From Flavobacteriales bacterium UBA5939 (GTDB taxonomy: Bacteria > Bacteroidota > Bacteroidia > Flavobacteriales > Schleiferiaceae), in the NCBI GenBank assembly GCA_002430755.1, contig DJCX01000033.1, positions 1 through 26,143 of the forward strand: DNA of 26,143 nucleotides, written 5' to 3'. The first letter of the stretch is position 1. The number at the start of each line of letters is the position of its first letter. This document shows positions 1-6,858 of the stretch, one piece after another. The position numbers were made by a program, and so were the translations under genes. The notes under the pieces were generated by a model, which searched no databases, was not told the origin of the DNA, and saw only the letters and a list, made by a program, of their open reading frames with translations.

Positions 1-99
1 GCTTTGAAGAGAGCGGTTAATGTTTTGACAGGCAGCACCATCGTTGAAGCCAAATCATACGTTGACTACACGGTTCGAGGTACGGATTCCGAAGAATAG
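1..99 (+). CDS. C-terminal end of an unidentified protein (partial)
   Basis: An open frame runs in from the left edge and stops at TAG (97-99), giving 32 residues that end VDYTVRGTDSEE. The stretch contains a mixed polar and hydrophobic segment (RAVNVLTGSTIVEAK) and no signature I recognise. The next gene, trkH, begins 29 bases later on the same strand, so the two may be co-transcribed. A TrkA-type regulatory subunit would be a natural neighbour, but the visible residues do not show this, so no function is assigned. Confidence 0.55.
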   Translation, partial: ALKRAVNVLTGSTIVEAKSYVDYTVRGTDSEE

Positions 100-128
100 T
101 GTAACTTCGATATAAGAATCATCTTGTT

Positions 129-1931
129 TTGAGTTTCAAACAACGTTTCAATGCCTTACGAGAGCAGGTGAATATTCGCCTGTACGACAGCCGCGATTTT
201 GTCTTAGGGGCATTGTCTAGACTTTCTTTCCTCGTTGCCTTAAGTACCATTGTATCTCTGATCATCTTCCACGGTTATCAGCTCACCGAAGAACAAAACC
301 AAACGATTGGGTTGATTGTCCGGGCTTCGATAGGATATTATCTGGTAAAGTTCATCATTGAAATTATTTACGATTTCCACCCTTGGGCGTTCATTAAAGC
401 AAGGCGCTGGGAGGCCATACTGATGGTGTTCTTGCTGATAGATATTTTTACGATAAATCTGCAAGGAGTGGAGTTGCTGAGCTTGCTTGGAGACGCTATT
501 GGAGTAAGTAGTCTTCAAAGTGGATTTGTGTTGCTCTTGCAGTTCTACGTCATGGTCATTGTCTTCTTGGAATTCGGGAAGGTTGGGGAGCGTTTACCTG
601 ATTTTAATTTGAGTCCACCGTCCCTGTTGATCATCAGTTTTATCATCCTCATCTCTTTAGGTACGACGCTCTTGATGCTCCCGGAGATGACTGCTGGGGC
701 AGAAGCTTTAGACTTTGTTACCGCGCTATTTACGAGCATTAGTGCAAGCTGTGTTACCGGGTTAAGTTTGATTGACATCTCCACCGTGCTTTCATTCAAA
801 GGACAGATTATCGTGATGATCTTAATGCAATTGGGAGGTTTGAATATTATCTCTTTTGCGGCTTTGTTTGCCATCCTTCGTGGAGGATTCGGTATGCGTC
901 AGCAGAATTTTATGAGTGAGAATCTTGGCGAGAGTATGCAGCAGAGTGGCAAGCTTGTTGGCGCTATTTTCAGATTGACACTGACCATTGAATTGCTCGG
1001 AGCTGTGGCCTTAGGTCTTGTGTGGTTCCCATATTTTGATTCATTGGGTAGTACGATGTTCCATAGCATATTTCACAGTATTAGTGCATTTAATAATGCT
1101 GGATTCTCATTGTTCTCAAACTCTCTTGCTACCCCTGGAGCGGCTTACTTGCCGAACGTACATTGGATTATTGCGCTATTGATTATTCTCGGAGGTATCG
1201 GTTTTGGAACTTTATCCGACGTCCTTGCCCAACCATGGCGTAAACAGTCGGTTGTAAGGAGCTGGCGTGGTCTTCGCCTAGGCACAAAAATAGGCCTGTC
1301 TGTGGCGGGTATACTTTTAGTAGTAGGTGGTGTTGTCTTTGCACTGACCTTGAGCTTTGACGGTAATGTTGGGACGCACTTATCACATAGCTTCTTCCAA
1401 AGTATCACTGCGCGTACTGCAGGGTTTAATACCATTGATATTGGTGCAATGGCAATGCCTGCATTGTTAATGATGATATTCCTTATGTTTATTGGGGGTG
1501 GTTCTGGTTCTACAGCCGGTGGTATTAAGACCAGTACGTTTGCACTCGTATTCTTGAGCGCTGCCGCTACTATTCGTGGCAAGAAGGACATTAATCTCTA
1601 CAAGAATAAAATTCCTTGGGAGTTGATGAATAGAGCGTTTGCTGTTTTCTTATTCGCCATTGTATTTATTTTCTTGGGCATATTCACCTTGACTATTTTG
1701 GAGCCGGAAATGTCCTTTCTGGAATTGGCTTTTGAACAAGTGAGTGCCTTCTGTACAGTGGGGCTAAGTACAGGTATCACCGCAGATTTATCCTTCGGTA
1801 GTAAGGTGGTAATCATGCTCAGTATGCTTGTAGGTAGGGTAGGAACCTTGACGTTGGCATTCGCACTGAGTGGAGCGCGTCCAGAATCTAATGCCTTTAC
1901 TTATCCTAAAGGCAATATGCACGTCGGCTAA
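129..1931 (+). CDS. trkH: TrkH family potassium uptake protein
   Basis: This is an integral membrane subunit of a Trk/Ktr-type K+ uptake system, 600 residues. The four pore-loop selectivity filters of the superfamily are visible: CVTGLS (208-213), FNNAGF (321-326), RTAGFN (429-434) and FCTVGLS (541-547). All four carry the filter glycine, the pattern associated with K+ selectivity. The conserved loop GGGSGSTAGGIK lies at 456-467 and the late GRVGTLT at 569-575. About 165 residues with several hydrophobic segments precede the core, an N-terminal extension compared with classical TrkH. The start is TTG at 129; no ATG lies in frame before the second hydrophobic region, so a non-ATG start is needed. 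The regulatory NAD-binding subunit is not identified in the window. The family call is firm; the exact start is uncertain. Confidence 0.93.
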   Translation: MSFKQRFNALREQVNIRLYDSRDFVLGALSRLSFLVALSTIVSLIIFHGYQLTEEQNQTIGLIVRASIGYYLVKFIIEIIYDFHPWAFIKARRWEAILMVFLLIDIFTINLQGVELLSLLGDAIGVSSLQSGFVLLLQFYVMVIVFLEFGKVGERLPDFNLSPPSLLIISFIILISLGTTLLMLPEMTAGAEALDFVTALFTSISASCVTGLSLIDISTVLSFKGQIIVMILMQLGGLNIISFAALFAILRGGFGMRQQNFMSENLGESMQQSGKLVGAIFRLTLTIELLGAVALGLVWFPYFDSLGSTMFHSIFHSISAFNNAGFSLFSNSLATPGAAYLPNVHWIIALLIILGGIGFGTLSDVLAQPWRKQSVVRSWRGLRLGTKIGLSVAGILLVVGGVVFALTLSFDGNVGTHLSHSFFQSITARTAGFNTIDIGAMAMPALLMMIFLMFIGGGSGSTAGGIKTSTFALVFLSAAATIRGKKDINLYKNKIPWELMNRAFAVFLFAIVFIFLGIFTLTILEPEMSFLELAFEQVSAFCTVGLSTGITADLSFGSKVVIMLSMLVGRVGTLTLAFALSGARPESNAFTYPKGNMHVG

Positions 1932-1938
1932 TAAAAAA

Positions 1939-1965
1939 AGCCGCTCCCTGATAAAGAAAGCGGCT
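1939..1965 (-). terminator. Rho-independent terminator of the helicase-SDR-oxygenase operon
   Basis: AGCCGCT (1939-1945) pairs with AGCGGCT (1959-1965) around a 13-base loop. Read on the minus strand, the stem is followed at once by a run of seven T (1938-1932). On the plus strand no T run follows. It therefore suits the minus-strand gene ending at 1987 best. It may also weakly stop trkH, whose stop codon overlaps the region. Confidence 0.8.
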
Positions 1966-1986
1966 ACATTGAGGGTTATTTCCCCA

Positions 1987-2799
1987 TTAATTCTTGTCTT
2001 GGAAGTCTAGGTTCTTGAGTCCAATGAACTTCAGGAATTTCTTTCCATTGATTTTCAAAGTCTCTTTAACTCCTGTAGCGAGTTTTTTCGATGCTGCATC
2101 GTCCGGTCTAGAGACAAATTTAGAATCGCGGTAGCTTACTCCTTCACCCGGCTTGGTGTAGAAATAGGTGTAGAAGCTTTTTCTGCTTTCTCCTTCAGGA
2201 ATATTGATTTTACGATACCCGTGTGGGCTATTGTCGTCGGTGTAGAAAATTACTGCGGTATTGAAGGTAGGGGGAACTTTCACCTCACACTCCGTCATTT
2301 CTTTATTCCATAACTCTAGATCGCCACCGTATTCTGGTTTCCAATTCTTATTGAGGTAAACCAAAAGGTTAATACGACGCCACAAGCCCAATTTTGGGTT
2401 CATGTTTACATCTATATGAATATCCACGTATGAACCATTCTTGCCTTGGTGCACACCAGAGCCTAAGGCGTCTGTGGTTGTGTGTAATCCTTCGATACCC
2501 GTAATTCTAGAGAGTTGCGCATACCATTCATCAGAAGATACGGCCTCACGAATTTTTGCAAACGAAGGGTGCCAACGTTCGAAGTGGTAATCTTCGCTCT
2601 TGTCCTCATTAAGGCTTTTGCGCTTAACGTTCAGGTCTTGAATGGACGGGAAGTTGTCGAACAGGTCGTTGGCAATTTCTTCCGTAAAGAAGTTTTCCAT
2701 CACCAAATACTTACAAGGTTTTGCATTCGTGTAAGAAGCGTTCAATGCCTCAGCATGCTCTGCCTTTAAGTACGCGTCTTGAATAATTCCTTGTGCCAT
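1987..2799 (-). CDS. 2-oxoglutarate/Fe(II)-dependent oxygenase (prolyl 4-hydroxylase-like)
   Basis: A 270-residue protein with the double-stranded beta-helix signature of 2OG-Fe(II) oxygenases of the prolyl 4-hydroxylase type. The iron ligands are H128 and D130 (in VDIHIDVN) and H193 (in SPHGYRK). The basic residue expected to hold the 2-oxoglutarate carboxylate is R206 in GESRKSFYTYFYT. The core strand RINLLVYLNKNW and the EYGGDLELW segment are typical. No signal peptide is seen, so it should be cytosolic. Substrate cannot be read from the sequence: protein prolyl residues and small molecules are both used in this family. It is the last gene of a likely operon, 40 bases after the SDR gene, and a strong terminator follows. 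A -7-like box between the two genes could give a second, internal promoter. Confidence 0.88.
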   Translation of the reverse strand: MAQGIIQDAYLKAEHAEALNASYTNAKPCKYLVMENFFTEEIANDLFDNFPSIQDLNVKRKSLNEDKSEDYHFERWHPSFAKIREAVSSDEWYAQLSRITGIEGLHTTTDALGSGVHQGKNGSYVDIHIDVNMNPKLGLWRRINLLVYLNKNWKPEYGGDLELWNKEMTECEVKVPPTFNTAVIFYTDDNSPHGYRKINIPEGESRKSFYTYFYTKPGEGVSYRDSKFVSRPDDAASKKLATGVKETLKINGKKFLKFIGLKNLDFQDKN

Positions 2800-2818
2800 A
2801 ATTCGTTCGATTTGAATC

Positions 2819-2826
2819 CAAATATA
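2819..2826 (-). promoter_or_regulatory. Possible internal -7 element for the oxygenase gene
   Basis: On the minus strand the gap between the SDR and oxygenase genes carries TATATTTG, a perfect TAnnTTTG match, 19 bases before the oxygenase ATG. No TTG was found at the -33 distance. It may allow expression independent of the upstream genes. Confidence 0.35.
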
Positions 2827-2839
2827 AGTGTAGCCCTAA

Positions 2840-3649
2840 TTACTTGCGAGCGACATTTGTCAGTTTTCCATAAACCACCCTGAAAATAAAGGGTAAAAGT
2901 CGTTTGAAAGGCACTGCGAATCGCTCGTACCGGCCAATAATGATTTGCTTAGGCGGATTAGTTTTCTGAGTTTTTCTCAGGAATTTTCGGGCCAATTCTT
3001 CAGGCGACATTCCCTTTTCCTGGGCCACACTGTTTTTGCCAATACGAGTGCCATCAGGACCTAGACTGCTTAAGGTAACTGCGGTATTGATAAATCCAGG
3101 ACTGAGAATCCCAGCATGAACCCCTGATCCTTCTAATTCGTACTGTAGCGATTCAAAGTAACCGGCCACGGCGAATTTACTTGCAGCATAGGCTGCCAAT
3201 TTCGGACTTCCGAAGTAAGCAAGAATACTAGCGACGGTCCAGATTTCTCCGCTACGTCGTTCAATCATGGTCGGCAATACTGCCTTGGTTAGTGCGACTG
3301 AAGCCCAGAAGTTCACTTCTAAAACTCTTCGTTCTACCTGAAAATCCATGTCCTCAACACGTCCTAAATGGCCTATACCGCCATTGTTTACGAGTATATC
3401 GATACGACCCTTGAAGTCGAGTGCTTCTTGGGTCCATTGCGATGCATTCTCGTGCTTGCTGAGGTCGAGTGGAAGAACCATACACGTATCAGGTTGTCTA
3501 AGACTTTCTTTTACGGCCAATAACAACTCTTCCCTACGCGCTGAGATAATGGTGAAGGCGCCGGCGTTTGAATAAGCCTCCGCAAGCGCACGACCTATGC
3601 CGCTGCTCGCTCCAGTGATCCAAACAACTTTACCTTCAAATGACTTCAT
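2840..3649 (-). CDS. SDR family NAD(P)-dependent oxidoreductase
   Basis: A classical short-chain dehydrogenase/reductase of 269 residues. The Rossmann nucleotide-binding motif TGASSGIG is at 12-19, the structural NNGG (usually NNAG) at 88-91, catalytic-site N113, catalytic S141 and the YxxxK pair Y154/K158 (in AAYAASK). The basic stretch SARREE after the second strand suggests NADP(H) preference, which is an inference. A hydrophobic/basic C-terminal tail (VPFKRLLPFIFRVVYGK) suggests membrane association, as in lipid- or ketone-reducing SDRs. The ATG overlaps the TAA stop of the helicase gene by one base (TAATG), so translation is probably coupled. The substrate is unknown. Confidence 0.9.
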   Translation of the reverse strand: MKSFEGKVVWITGASSGIGRALAEAYSNAGAFTIISARREELLLAVKESLRQPDTCMVLPLDLSKHENASQWTQEALDFKGRIDILVNNGGIGHLGRVEDMDFQVERRVLEVNFWASVALTKAVLPTMIERRSGEIWTVASILAYFGSPKLAAYAASKFAVAGYFESLQYELEGSGVHAGILSPGFINTAVTLSSLGPDGTRIGKNSVAQEKGMSPEELARKFLRKTQKTNPPKQIIIGRYERFAVPFKRLLPFIFRVVYGKLTNVARK

Positions 3650-5661
3650 TATCTATTTCTTCTTGGTGCGCCTTTAAATTTAGAACTTCCTTTTGATTTG
3701 CTCTTGGAAGATTTACGCTTACCGCTATCGAATCTGTCTTCACCTATTCTTTTGCGTTTTGGACGATCGCCACGTGCTTCTAAACGGTCCCCAAAGTCAC
3801 GGCCAAAGCGGCTGGAACCACCTTCGTCACGACGTTCGCGACGCTCATATCCTCCGCGGTCTTCACGACGGCCTCTGTTTTCAAAGCCTCCGCGGTCTTC
3901 ACGACGTCCTCGGCTTTCAAAACCTCCACGGTCTTCTCTGCGTCCCCGGCCACCGCGATCGTCTCTACGACTACCGCGGTCTCTACCGCCACGTCCGTCT
4001 CTTCGTCCACCATATCCTCCGCGTGAACTGCTTCGTTGTGGCGCGCTTCCTCCTTCTTCGAAGTAGGCATTAATAGTGTATGATCCGGTTTTGGAACCCG
4101 CTAAACGTGCAGCTATATCTGCAGCGTAGCGCTCTTCAACATCTATACGAGAGAACGTCTTGTCCATATCGATCTTACCGATACGCACTTTCGTGCCTTC
4201 CATGACGTCGTTGATCACACCCATCAATCTAGAAGGGTTGACTTTTTGACGGTATCCTAGATCAACAACGATAGTTTTAAATCCTTCCTCCCTTCCAGTC
4301 TTAGAATCTCTGCGACCGTGATCTTTGACCTTCTTCGCAGTTTCGTTGATATTGCGTGCACCGCGGTAACGGCTCAGGATAGTGCTTACTTCATGGCCTA
4401 AGAAACGCTCGATGAGGTCTGCCTTGCTCAAATGAGCGAGCTTGTCCATGGCTTCTTCTACCAAAGTAGGATCTAATTCATAGGCATGCTCCATGGTTTC
4501 AAGCTCATTAATTGCTTGACGCATTTTCACCTCACAAATGTCTTCTCCAGAAGGCACTAATTTGGTTTCGAAACTCTTACCGATGATTCGTTCTAGGTTT
4601 TTCACCTTGCGCATGTTACGTCCGTGTGTAATCACCAGAGAGATACCACTAGCTCCGGCACGACCAGTGCGGCCTGAACGGTGAACATATACTTCCGGAT
4701 CGTCCGGAATATTTACGTTGATTACATGGGTAAGGTCATTGACATCAATACCACGCGCAGCCACGTCAGTAGCTACCATTACATTGAGTGATTTATTTCT
4801 AAAACGCTTCATAACGTCATCGCGTTGCGCTTGACTCAAATCACCATGAATAGCTTCAGCACGGTAACCGTCATTGACTAATTGCTCGGCAATACTTTGC
4901 GTTTCTCTACGCGTACGGCAAAAGACAATACCGTACATGTCCGGATTAAAGTCGAGAATACGACGCATGGCCTCATAGGTGTTCTTCGAGCTTACCACAT
5001 ACAACTCGTGCTCTACATTAGAAGCACTGATGTTGCGTTTTCCCGCAGAAATCTCCTTCGGTTCGGTCAAATATTTCTTGGTCAGATGCTTCATTCCCTC
5101 TGGCATCGTTGCAGAGAAACAAAGCGTCTGCTTGTAATCTGGGGTATTGGCAAGAATGGCGTCCAATTCATCTTGGAATCCCATGCTGAGCATTTCATCT
5201 GCTTCATCAAGCACTAGGAACTGCACATCTTCGATGCGCAATTTGCGACGTTCGATTAAATCTAAGGTACGTCCTGGCGTTCCTACCACAATCTGAGGTC
5301 TGCCTTGAAGCTCTTTGATTTGTTTAGATATAGGTGAACCGCCATAAACTGCGGTTACTTTTACATCCATAAACTTAGCGTACGATTCGATGTCTTTGGC
5401 GATTTGTAAACAAAGCTCGCGCGTTGGTGCGAGAACAATCGCCTGAACGTGTTGAACGTCTTCGTCAAGTTGGTGGAGGATAGGCAGAGAGAACGCTGCC
5501 GTTTTACCGGTACCTGTTTGTGCGAATGCAATAAGGTCGGTTGGTTCTTCGAGCAAATGTTCAATGCTCATTTTCTGAATAGGAGTCGGTTCTACGAATC
5601 CTAAAGCTTCTACACCGCGAATGATATCGGGATGCAGACCGCTGTCCTTGTACGTTTCCAT
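3649..5661 (-). CDS. DEAD-box ATP-dependent RNA helicase with DbpA-type RNA-binding domain and RG-rich tail
   Basis: This unwinds or remodels RNA using ATP, probably in ribosome assembly or mRNA turnover. Counting from the ATG at 5661 (670 residues): Q-motif region with TPIQ (26-29), Walker A AQTGTGKT (47-54), PTREL (79-83), DEAD (152-155), SAT (183-185), ATDVAARGID (297-306) and HRSGRTGRAG (327-336). A DbpA-like RNA-binding domain covers about 461-534. The tail from about 541 is rich in R, G, D and E with 12-residue repeats. The frame stays open upstream to a TTG at 5739 (696 residues), but those 26 residues resemble no helicase N-terminus and lie over two hairpins, so ATG 5661 is preferred. 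It heads a likely three-gene operon. It resembles CshA/DeaD; orthology to a named gene is not claimed. Confidence 0.93.
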   Translation of the reverse strand: METYKDSGLHPDIIRGVEALGFVEPTPIQKMSIEHLLEEPTDLIAFAQTGTGKTAAFSLPILHQLDEDVQHVQAIVLAPTRELCLQIAKDIESYAKFMDVKVTAVYGGSPISKQIKELQGRPQIVVGTPGRTLDLIERRKLRIEDVQFLVLDEADEMLSMGFQDELDAILANTPDYKQTLCFSATMPEGMKHLTKKYLTEPKEISAGKRNISASNVEHELYVVSSKNTYEAMRRILDFNPDMYGIVFCRTRRETQSIAEQLVNDGYRAEAIHGDLSQAQRDDVMKRFRNKSLNVMVATDVAARGIDVNDLTHVINVNIPDDPEVYVHRSGRTGRAGASGISLVITHGRNMRKVKNLERIIGKSFETKLVPSGEDICEVKMRQAINELETMEHAYELDPTLVEEAMDKLAHLSKADLIERFLGHEVSTILSRYRGARNINETAKKVKDHGRRDSKTGREEGFKTIVVDLGYRQKVNPSRLMGVINDVMEGTKVRIGKIDMDKTFSRIDVEERYAADIAARLAGSKTGSYTINAYFEEGGSAPQRSSSRGGYGGRRDGRGGRDRGSRRDDRGGRGRREDRGGFESRGRREDRGGFENRGRREDRGGYERRERRDEGGSSRFGRDFGDRLEARGDRPKRKRIGEDRFDSGKRKSSKSKSKGSSKFKGAPRRNR
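3815..3950 (-). repeat. 36-bp tandem repeat encoding the RG-rich helicase tail
   Basis: Two near-identical 36-base units (3851-3886 and 3887-3922), a third partly diverged unit from 3923, and a degenerate one before 3851 encode the 12-residue pattern GRREDRGG(F/Y)E(S/N/R)R. The unit length is a multiple of three, so gain or loss of a copy keeps the reading frame. RG/RGG tails bind RNA without strong sequence specificity. The coding is by the minus strand. Confidence 0.8.
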
Positions 5662-5667
5662 AAAGTT

Positions 5668-5706
5668 GGCCTCAGGGGCCTTTAAAAATTGCCCAGTTCC
5701 GCTGGG
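5668..5706 (-). promoter_or_regulatory. Two hairpins in the helicase mRNA leader
   Basis: Reading toward the ATG at 5661, the leader contains CCCAG-CGGAA-CTGGG (5706-5692) followed by CAATTTTTAAAG, then GGCC-CCTGA-GGCC (5680-5668) ending only six bases before the start codon. The first hairpin plus T-run resembles a weak attenuator; the second could occlude ribosome access. Regulatory action is an inference, although long structured leaders are known for cold-shock RNA helicases. Confidence 0.4.
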
Positions 5707-5782
5707 TGCGCCTACTAGAGTGTCAGCGCTTCCTTTCAATTTTTAGCCTACATGGAAGATGGACACCCGTGATAATCAGGCG

Positions 5783-5809
5783 CAAAAGTAAGCATAATTA
5801 AATTGGCAA
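5783..5809 (-). promoter_or_regulatory. Promoter of the helicase operon
   Basis: The minus strand shows TTG (5809-5807), a 16-base spacer and TACTTTTG (5790-5783), matching the Bacteroidota form TTG-N17-23-TAnnTTTG except for a slightly short spacer. Transcription would start near 5776, leaving a leader of roughly 115 bases before the ATG at 5661, unusually long for this window. Confidence 0.55.
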
Positions 5810-5812
5810 GTC

Positions 5813-6412
5813 TTATTTAACCCCTTGGGCCCGGATGACCCATGCCTCACCTTGGTGGTATTTGCCTTCGTTGAGTACCACTTTTTCCTCCCAGACTTCA
5901 ACGGATTGTAAGTCCTTTAAAAGGTTGGAAACGCCTTCAACAGTAAAGCACATATCCGCCTTTTGAGGGCCACCGCTGCCCATGCCAATATTCTTCACTG
6001 AAAATCCTTCGAATACTACAACTCCATTTGGATGGAGCAAATTCACAAGGTGACCGTAGCAGTCTTCCACTTTCACAGGAGTGTGGAAATAGCAAAAGGC
6101 TGCCGCATCGTATGGACCGCCTTGGTAACTAAGGGCATCACTCACGGTGTATGTGATTTCGCATTTGTTTTGCTTGGCAAGCGTAAGGGCTTTGTCTCTT
6201 CCAGAAGCGCTGAGGTCAAAAGCTTCAACTTCCCAGCCTAGTTGGGCAGCGTATACGGCATTTCTTCCTTCACCTTCGGCTGCAAATAAAATTTTACCTG
6301 GCTTTTGAGTGTCCAAACACGCCTTAATAAAGTTATTAGGGGCGGTGCCATACGCATAGGGTTGCTCGGAATACCGTTGATTCCACATTTGGGTAAAAGC
6401 ATTTTTATTCAT
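5813..6412 (-). CDS. Class I SAM-dependent methyltransferase
   Basis: A 199-residue cytosolic protein with the N-terminal pattern MWNQRYSEQPYAYGTAPNNF, common in small methyltransferases related to the TehB and thiopurine groups. SAM-binding motif I is AAEGEGRN (44-51), with an acidic residue D66 at the end of the second strand (EAFDLS), which usually holds the ribose. The later strand GVVVFEGF fits the seven-stranded fold. The substrate is unknown. The gene lies upstream of the helicase operon on the same strand, but that operon has its own promoter in the gap, so the two need not be co-transcribed. The ATG start has no competing in-frame alternative. Confidence 0.82.
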   Translation of the reverse strand: MNKNAFTQMWNQRYSEQPYAYGTAPNNFIKACLDTQKPGKILFAAEGEGRNAVYAAQLGWEVEAFDLSASGRDKALTLAKQNKCEITYTVSDALSYQGGPYDAAAFCYFHTPVKVEDCYGHLVNLLHPNGVVVFEGFSVKNIGMGSGGPQKADMCFTVEGVSNLLKDLQSVEVWEEKVVLNEGKYHQGEAWVIRAQGVK

Positions 6413-6450
6413 GGCAACGAGGTAAATTTGACATTAGGCCGTTTCTTTGC

Positions 6451-6458
6451 CAAAGGTA
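6451..6458 (-). promoter_or_regulatory. -7 element for the methyltransferase gene
   Basis: The minus strand has TACCTTTG, a full TAnnTTTG match, 38 bases before the ATG at 6412. No TTG was found at the expected -33 distance. Confidence 0.45.
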
Positions 6459-6539
6459 GTCCACTTATGCCCGTTTTTGCGGTATACCACGGCCAAATAG
6501 AAACCTTTAAGGATTCGGTTAAATTTATTTCAGTTTGGG

Positions 6540-6569
6540 TTGTGGAATAAATAGAAGGGCTTATATTTG
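6540..6569 (+). promoter_or_regulatory. rpmH promoter (Bacteroidota -33/-7 type)
   Basis: TTG (6540-6542), a 19-base spacer and TATATTTG (6562-6569) form a perfect match to the Bacteroidota housekeeping promoter. Transcription should start near 6576, about 29 bases before the rpmH ATG. It is the clearest promoter in the window. The 192-base gap (6413-6604) between the methyltransferase gene and rpmH otherwise holds only the divergent methyltransferase promoter. Confidence 0.85.
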
Positions 6570-6604
6570 CACCCCCGAAGAATAACGGGTTAATAGAAGT
6601 AGTT

Positions 6605-6763
6605 ATGAAGCGTACATTTCAACCTAGCAATAGAAAACGTAGAAACAAGCACGGATTCCGTTCAAGAATGGAAAGCACTGACGGCCGTAAAGTATTGGCG
6701 TCTCGTCGCTCTAAAGGTCGTAAGCGTTTGACTGTTAGTGATAAAGGAAACTATAAAGGTTAA
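6605..6763 (+). CDS. rpmH: 50S ribosomal protein L34
   Basis: The 52-residue product begins MKRTFQPSNRKRRNKHGFR, the hallmark of L34, a small basic protein of the large ribosomal subunit. The rest (RMESTDGRKVLASRRSKGR) matches the family, with a short C-terminal extension ending DKGNYKG. Its own strong promoter lies upstream and a terminator 28 bases downstream, so it is a single-gene transcript. It is not next to rnpA or yidC as in many other phyla; yidC lies some 19 kb away in this window. Confidence 0.97.
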   Translation: MKRTFQPSNRKRRNKHGFRSRMESTDGRKVLASRRSKGRKRLTVSDKGNYKG

Positions 6764-6790
6764 GATGTTCAAAACCTTTTGATAATATAT

Positions 6791-6820
6791 AGGTGTTGCC
6801 ATTCGCAACACCTTTTTTTT
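6791..6820 (+). terminator. Rho-independent terminator of rpmH
   Basis: AGGTGTTGC (6791-6799) and GCAACACCT (6805-6813) form a 9-bp stem with a CATTC loop, followed by a run of T to 6820. Confidence 0.92.
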
Positions 6821-6834
6821 GGCCTCACGGCGCC

Positions 6835-6842
6835 TAAATTTG
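6835..6842 (+). promoter_or_regulatory. -7 element of carB
   Basis: TAAATTTG matches TAnnTTTG and lies 16 bases before the carB ATG, implying a leader of about 10 bases. No TTG sits at a standard -33 distance; the upstream sequence is the rpmH terminator T-run. Confidence 0.5.
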
Positions 6843-6858
6843 CACAAATCTTAAGTTC

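Noticed and set aside
3693..4073. Overlapping open frames on both strands opposite or within the helicase tail, rich in R, P and S or in V, E and T
   Set aside because: They arise from the repetitive GC-rich coding of the RG tail; low-complexity products, no start signals, and the helicase frame explains the DNA.
5662..5739. 26-codon N-terminal extension of the helicase from TTG 5739
   Set aside because: Residues do not resemble a DEAD-box N-terminus and the DNA forms two hairpins; ATG 5661 gives a normal family start.
6423..6430. Plus-strand TAAATTTG upstream of rpmH
   Set aside because: It is 174 bases from the rpmH ATG, has no supporting TTG, and the perfect promoter at 6540-6569 is much better placed.
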